Assembly: GCA_022561525.1 (NCBI GenBank)
Contig: JADFRB010000060.1
Span: 1 to 8,337 of the forward strand
Direction of reading: 5' to 3'
Source: Nitrospinota bacterium
GTDB taxonomy: Bacteria; Nitrospirota; Nitrospiria; Nitrospirales; UBA8639
DNA length: 8,337 bases
Shown piece by piece: positions 5,317-8,337 of this stretch (position 1 is its first letter; each line of letters opens with the position of its first letter). The position numbers were made by a program, and so were the translations under genes. Below the pieces are notes generated by a model. The model was given only the letters and a program-made list of their open reading frames with translations. It was not told where the DNA came from and did no database searches.

Positions 5317-5877
5317 GTGATTTCAACGTCTGATTTTCGGAATGGGGCCCGGCTGAAGTTAGCTGGGGCACCCTTTTCCATTATCGAGTTTCAGCATGTG
5401 AAACCCGGAAAAGGAGGCGCTTTTTGCCGCACCCGATTGAAAAATTTGAAGACCGGCCAAGTCTTGGATCGAACGTTTCGATCCGGCGAAAAATTTGACG
5501 AACCGGATCTTAACGAATGCGATATGCAGTTTCTCTATTCGAGTGGTGACTCCTATACGTTTATGGATACGTCAACCTATGAACAGTTTACCTATGAGAA
5601 AAGTCAACTTGGAGACCGTACCGATTTGCTCAAGGAAGAAACCATTGTGCAAATCCTTATATACGAAGGAACACCTATTTCGGTTGCATTGCCGATCTTC
5701 ATGGAACTCAAAGTAGTCGAAACCGATCCAGGCGTTCGCGGTGATACGGCCAGTGGTGGCACCAAGCCAGCCGTGGTCGAAACCGGTGCCACGATTAAAG
5801 TTCCCCTGTATCTTGAAATCGGCGAGATCATTAAGGTTGATACCCGAACGAGAGCATATGTTGAACGAGTGAGGTAA
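5317..5877 (+). CDS. efp: elongation factor P
   Basis: EF-P binds the ribosome between the P and E sites and relieves stalling on consecutive prolines. The 186 residues are full length: a KOW-like domain I (about 1-64) and two OB-fold domains (about 66-130 and 131-186). The loop VKPGKGGAF (28-36) presents Lys32, equivalent to the lysine modified in Escherichia coli (KPGKG), so a lysine-type modification is expected rather than the arginine rhamnosylation type. The conserved end DPGVRGDTASGG..PA and KVPLYLEIGEIIKVDTR is intact. The GTG start has AAGGG about ten bases upstream. It follows aroQ by 53 bases. Its TAA stop directly abuts the 157-base palindromic element. Confidence 0.96.
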   Translation: MISTSDFRNGARLKLAGAPFSIIEFQHVKPGKGGAFCRTRLKNLKTGQVLDRTFRSGEKFDEPDLNECDMQFLYSSGDSYTFMDTSTYEQFTYEKSQLGDRTDLLKEETIVQILIYEGTPISVALPIFMELKVVETDPGVRGDTASGGTKPAVVETGATIKVPLYLEIGEIIKVDTRTRAYVERVR

Positions 5878-6034
5878 GGGTTCGCGCAAGAATAACTTCC
5901 CCTGTTTGGGTGCTGAGACACTTGTCTGGCAAGGCGCGAGGACTGCGCATACTCCTCGTATGGAAAAGACGAGCAACGCCGCCAGACGGGATGGATCGAC
6001 GCCCAAACAGGGGAAGTTATTCTTGCGCGAGCCC
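5878..6034. mobile_element. 157-base palindromic element (MITE/REP-like)
   Basis: The left arm 5878-5912 and right arm 6000-6034 are reverse complements over 35 bases with two differences. Both differences become G-U pairs in RNA, so a transcript would form an uninterrupted 35-base-pair stem. The 87-base loop contains a second stem (GTCTGGC 5924-5930 with GCCAGAC 5981-5987, continued by GGCG 5933-5936 with CGCC 5977-5980) and a small hairpin (CATAC 5948-5952 with GTATG 5958-5962). TAA borders the element on both sides (5875-5877, the efp stop, and 6035-6037), consistent with a short target duplication. There is no transposase and no room for one, so it would be non-autonomous. It lacks a following U-run and is not a typical terminator. 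Mobility is inferred; the structure is directly visible. Confidence 0.75.
5924..5987. repeat. inner stem-loop of the palindromic element
   Basis: Nested inside the loop: an 11-pair stem with a two-base bulge (AA at 5931-5932), then a central part where CATAC pairs with GTATG, or alternatively CTCGT (5955-5959) with ACGAG (5969-5973). The nested design suggests a conserved folded core rather than random sequence between two arms. Confidence 0.6.
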
Positions 6035-6095
6035 TAAGCCCAATATTGTCCCACACACGAGTGAAATTACATCAACTGCTCCAAGCTCAGGCCTT

Positions 6096-6563
6096 ATGAA
6101 AAGTGACCAACGCAAAGAGATCCAAGAACTCGTTGACATTCTGACCGAGCAAAATCTGACCGAGATTGAAATCGAACGCAAGGATTTGCGTATTCGTGTT
6201 CGGAAAGATCGTGCTCCGTTGGTTTCGTCCGCCACTCCAGTGTCGGTGCCATCGGTTGAACCGATGCCTGCGTCCCCCGTCTCTATTGAATCCCCTGACA
6301 TTGATAATGGGCGACTCCTCACTGTCACGTCCCCAATCGTTGGGACCTTTTACCGTTCGTCATCTGTCGATGCCGACGCCTATGTCGAAGAAAATGATAT
6401 CGTCAGAAAGGGGCAGGTCCTCTGTATTGTCGAAGCCATGAAGCTGATGAATGAAATTGAATCCGAAGCCGACGGACGTATTGTCAAAATCCTTGTGGAA
6501 AGTAGGTCGCCTGTTGAATATGGCCAACCCTTGTTTTTGATCGAACCCCATTCTGTTCCATAA
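6096..6563 (+). CDS. accB: acetyl-CoA carboxylase biotin carboxyl carrier protein
   Basis: AccB carries the biotin that shuttles carboxyl groups from AccC to the carboxyltransferase (AccA/AccD, not in the window). The 155 residues have the usual plan: an N-terminal helix region (1-38, MKSDQRKEIQELVDIL...), an Ala/Pro/Ser/Val linker (about 39-72) and a biotinyl domain (73-152). The biotin attachment motif EAMKLMNEIES places biotin on Lys116; GTFYRSSSVDADAYVEEN (83-100) is the protruding thumb typical of acetyl-CoA carboxylase carriers. The same frame is open upstream to 5910, but those 62 codons run through the palindromic element and a non-conserved spacer, so I start at ATG 6096, where family similarity begins; AGG lies just four bases upstream, a weak ribosome site. 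It lies 218 bases after efp, mostly because of the inserted element. Confidence 0.93.
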   Translation: MKSDQRKEIQELVDILTEQNLTEIEIERKDLRIRVRKDRAPLVSSATPVSVPSVEPMPASPVSIESPDIDNGRLLTVTSPIVGTFYRSSSVDADAYVEENDIVRKGQVLCIVEAMKLMNEIESEADGRIVKILVESRSPVEYGQPLFLIEPHSVP

Positions 6564-6601
6564 GCCGGTTTTTCATTGATGAACTTTTTTGTAACGGCTC
6601 A

Positions 6602-6712
6602 GGTGGATAGACTGAAGGCGGAAGGTTTTTAGCTGAAACCGAAAAGCCCTTGAATGGCGTACTCCTAGCGTTACCTGATGAATGGTGGTCTTCAGCCTTC
6701 AGCCTAAATACC
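6602..6712. repeat. imperfect inverted repeat between accB and accC
   Basis: The arm 6602-6625 and the arm 6689-6712 are reverse complements at 18 of 24 positions; the core ACTGAAGGC/GCCTTCAG part is the best matched. A smaller stem (GGTTT 6624-6628 with AAACC 6636-6640) lies inside. The arms are built on a GGCTGAAGGCTGAAG-like phrase. It fills most of an unusually long 190-base gap and may be a degenerate repeat element or an mRNA-processing hairpin. Confidence 0.5.
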
Positions 6713-6753
6713 TAATCAGTCTCCTCTGATGTCGCCTATGTGTAGGATTAACT

Positions 6754-8103
6754 GTGTTTAAGAAAATTCTCATTGCCAATCGTGGAGAAATAGCCCTGCG
6801 CATCATTCGTGCGTGCCGGGAAATGGACATTAAGTCGGTGGCCATTTATTCGGAAGCAGACACGCAATCGCTTCATGTACGGCATGCGGACGAACAGGTG
6901 TGTGTCGGCCCCGCCGATAGTGCCATGAGTTATCGGAATATTCCCAATGTGTTGAGTGCCGCGGAAATTACCGGGGCGGATGCCATTCATCCAGGCTATG
7001 GGTTTCTTTCCGAGAATGCGCATTTTGCGGAAGTGTGCGAGTCGATTGGCATCACTTTTATTGGACCGACCTCTGAACACATTTCGTTGTTGGGCGATAA
7101 AGCCAAAGCCAGAGAAACCATGGTGAAACATGGTATCCCGGTTATGCCGGGAAGTGACGGTGAAGTGCATAATCTTGATGAGGCGCGACGTGTTGGCAAA
7201 AAAGTCGGCTATCCTTTGATTGTAAAAGCCTTGGCAGGGGGCGGCGGGCGAGGCATGCGGGTCATTTCACGCGAAGAAGATTTGGATAAAGCGATCCTTG
7301 CGGCCCAACTCGAATCCCGGGTGGTATTTGGTTCGGATGGCGTCTACCTCGAAAAATTTTTAATCGACCCGCGTCATATCGAAATTCAAGTGTTGGCGGA
7401 TGAGCACGGTCACGTGATTCATTTGGGCGAACGGGAATGTTCCGTACAGCGTCGATACCAAAAGTTAGTTGAAGAGTGCCCATCACCGGCAGTGGATGAT
7501 TCCCTGCGGCAAGAAATGGGGAAGATTGCGATCAAGGCCGTCAAATCCGTTCGGTATCGTAATGCTGGAACCGTGGAATTCTTGCTTGACCAGAATCGAA
7601 AATTTTTCTTCATGGAATTTAATACTCGTATTCAAGTGGAACATCCGATTACGGAAATGGTCACGGGGATCGATCTGGTCAAGGAACAAATTCGTATCGC
7701 AGCCGGGTTGCCCCTCACGATCCGTCAAAAAGATGTTCAAATGACCGGGCATAGTTTCGAGTGCCGGATTAATGCCGAGTGTTCAGAGACATTTACGCCA
7801 AGTCCTGGTCCGGTTTCGCGTTTTTACGCGCCAGGAGGTCCTGGCATCCGAGTTGATACAGCCATGGAATCTCCTGGGTATGTCGATCCGAGTTATGATT
7901 CGATGATTGCCAAACTCATTAGTTATGGGCGCGACCGCGAGGAAGCGCTCGCTCGGGCGAAGCGTGGCCTTGATGAGTTCGTGATCGAAGGCGTCAAAAC
8001 TACCATACCCATTTTGCGGCTGATTTTGAGTGATCCTGATTTTCAAAAAGGTCGAGTGTCAACGGGGTTTCTAGATCGGTTCATGGCCAGCCGAAATTCG
8101 TAA
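6754..8103 (+). CDS. accC: acetyl-CoA carboxylase biotin carboxylase subunit
   Basis: AccC uses ATP and bicarbonate to carboxylate the biotin on AccB, the first half-reaction of acetyl-CoA carboxylase. The 449 residues are the normal length. Domains: N-terminal (1-110, KKILIANRGEIALRIIRA), ATP-grasp (about 115-320) and C-terminal (about 335-445). Visible active-site residues: Lys116 and Lys158 for ATP, the glycine-rich lid GGGGRGMR (162-169), His208, Glu275, Glu288 and Asn290 for metal, Arg292 in MEFNTRIQVEHP with Glu296, and Arg338. All expected catalytic residues are present. The start is GTG with AGGA six bases upstream (6744-6747). It lies 190 bases after accB, more than the usual close spacing, so it may also have its own promoter or be separated by RNA processing. 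Confidence 0.97.
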   Translation: MFKKILIANRGEIALRIIRACREMDIKSVAIYSEADTQSLHVRHADEQVCVGPADSAMSYRNIPNVLSAAEITGADAIHPGYGFLSENAHFAEVCESIGITFIGPTSEHISLLGDKAKARETMVKHGIPVMPGSDGEVHNLDEARRVGKKVGYPLIVKALAGGGGRGMRVISREEDLDKAILAAQLESRVVFGSDGVYLEKFLIDPRHIEIQVLADEHGHVIHLGERECSVQRRYQKLVEECPSPAVDDSLRQEMGKIAIKAVKSVRYRNAGTVEFLLDQNRKFFFMEFNTRIQVEHPITEMVTGIDLVKEQIRIAAGLPLTIRQKDVQMTGHSFECRINAECSETFTPSPGPVSRFYAPGGPGIRVDTAMESPGYVDPSYDSMIAKLISYGRDREEALARAKRGLDEFVIEGVKTTIPILRLILSDPDFQKGRVSTGFLDRFMASRNS

Positions 8104-8120
8104 CACTTCTCTTATTTTCC

Positions 8121-8337
8121 GTGGCAACTCCCTTCCTTCATGGTGTGTATCTTCTCTTAGACGAACAGTGGTCTTCACAGGTTTCCCTGGTCGAAATCGT
8201 CGAGATTGCCGCAAAGTGTGGCGTTCGTCTGTTTCAATATCGAAACAAGACGGATTCTATGCTGGACTGTTATCAAAAGGGAATGCCGTTACGAAACGCG
8301 ACGGCGGATGTAGATGCCACCTTTATCGTGAATGACC
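8121..8337 (+). CDS. thiE: thiamine phosphate synthase, N-terminal part (runs off window)
   Basis: ThiE joins hydroxymethylpyrimidine diphosphate and thiazole phosphate to make thiamine phosphate. The first 72 residues are visible. FLHGVYLLLD (5-14) is the first beta strand of the TIM barrel; VRLFQYRNK (35-43) gives Gln39, Arg41 and Lys43, the pyrophosphate-binding Q-x-R-x-K motif; FIVND (68-72) ends with the conserved Asn-Asp. The frame continues past 8337. The GTG at 8121 is the only sensible start before the conserved part, 17 bases after the accC stop, and has no clear Shine-Dalgarno sequence, so translation may depend on the upstream gene. No TPP riboswitch fits in this gap. Confidence 0.85.
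   Translation, partial: MATPFLHGVYLLLDEQWSSQVSLVEIVEIAAKCGVRLFQYRNKTDSMLDCYQKGMPLRNATADVDATFIVND

Noticed and set aside
5878..6034. Palindrome as a rho-independent terminator or a tRNA/structured RNA gene
   Set aside because: No U-run follows the stem, the stem is far longer than a terminator, and no cloverleaf or known RNA motif is visible.
5604..6056. Minus-strand frames across efp and the palindrome
   Set aside because: They are antisense to efp and stay open partly because the palindrome mirrors the plus frame; no family features.
7783..8046. Minus-strand open frames within accC
   Set aside because: Shadows of a highly conserved full-length accC with all active-site residues.
8104..8120. 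TPP riboswitch ahead of thiE
   Set aside because: Only 17 bases separate accC from the thiE start; there is no room and no THI-box sequence.

Overview
The window reads as an ordinary stretch of chromosome from a Gram-negative-type bacterium of roughly balanced base composition. My best guess is the phylum Nitrospirota (Nitrospira-like). That guess rests on overall protein flavour, the aroQ-efp-accB-accC-thiE gene order, and intergenic repeat phrases such as GGCTGAAGGCTGAAG and GGAGTGA that I associate with those genomes. It is an inference from memory, not a database result. I see no tRNA, rRNA, CRISPR array, transposase or phage gene.

Layout, left to right. (1) 1-270: a short leader with a small hairpin and a possible 51-codon reading frame whose TGA overlaps the next gene's ATG. 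(2) 267-1442 (+): a radical SAM protein of the HemW family. (3) 1546-1854 (-): a small unknown protein with what looks like an internal duplication, convergent with hemW; an imperfect hairpin lies between them. (4) 1855-2383: a 529-base AT-rich gap with no convincing gene but two perfect DnaA-box sequences (TTATCCACA) flanking the most AT-rich part. (5) 2384-2911 (-): a DUF4112 membrane protein, probably started at a TTG with a good Shine-Dalgarno sequence. (6) 3134-4633 (+): a two-domain predicted nuclease, Cas4/RecB-like at the N-terminus and DUF2779 (DnaQ/RNase H-like) at the C-terminus. (7) 4666-8337 (+): a likely sigma70 promoter followed by aroQ, efp, accB, accC and the start of thiE, all on the + strand and probably co-transcribed at least in part.

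The last block is central metabolism and translation. AroQ makes 3-dehydroshikimate for the shikimate pathway. EF-P rescues ribosomes stalled on polyproline. AccB (biotin carrier) and AccC (biotin carboxylase) form half of acetyl-CoA carboxylase, the first committed step of fatty acid synthesis. ThiE joins the two halves of thiamine phosphate.

The most striking non-coding signal is a 157-base, nearly perfect palindromic element (5878-6034) between efp and accB. It begins directly after the efp stop codon, is bordered by TAA on both sides (possible target-site duplication), has 35-base arms with only two differences (both G-U compatible in RNA) and a second stem inside its loop. It looks like a MITE or REP-type mobile palindrome. 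It also creates a false N-terminal extension of accB in naive gene calls. A second, weaker inverted repeat occupies the unusually long accB-accC gap.
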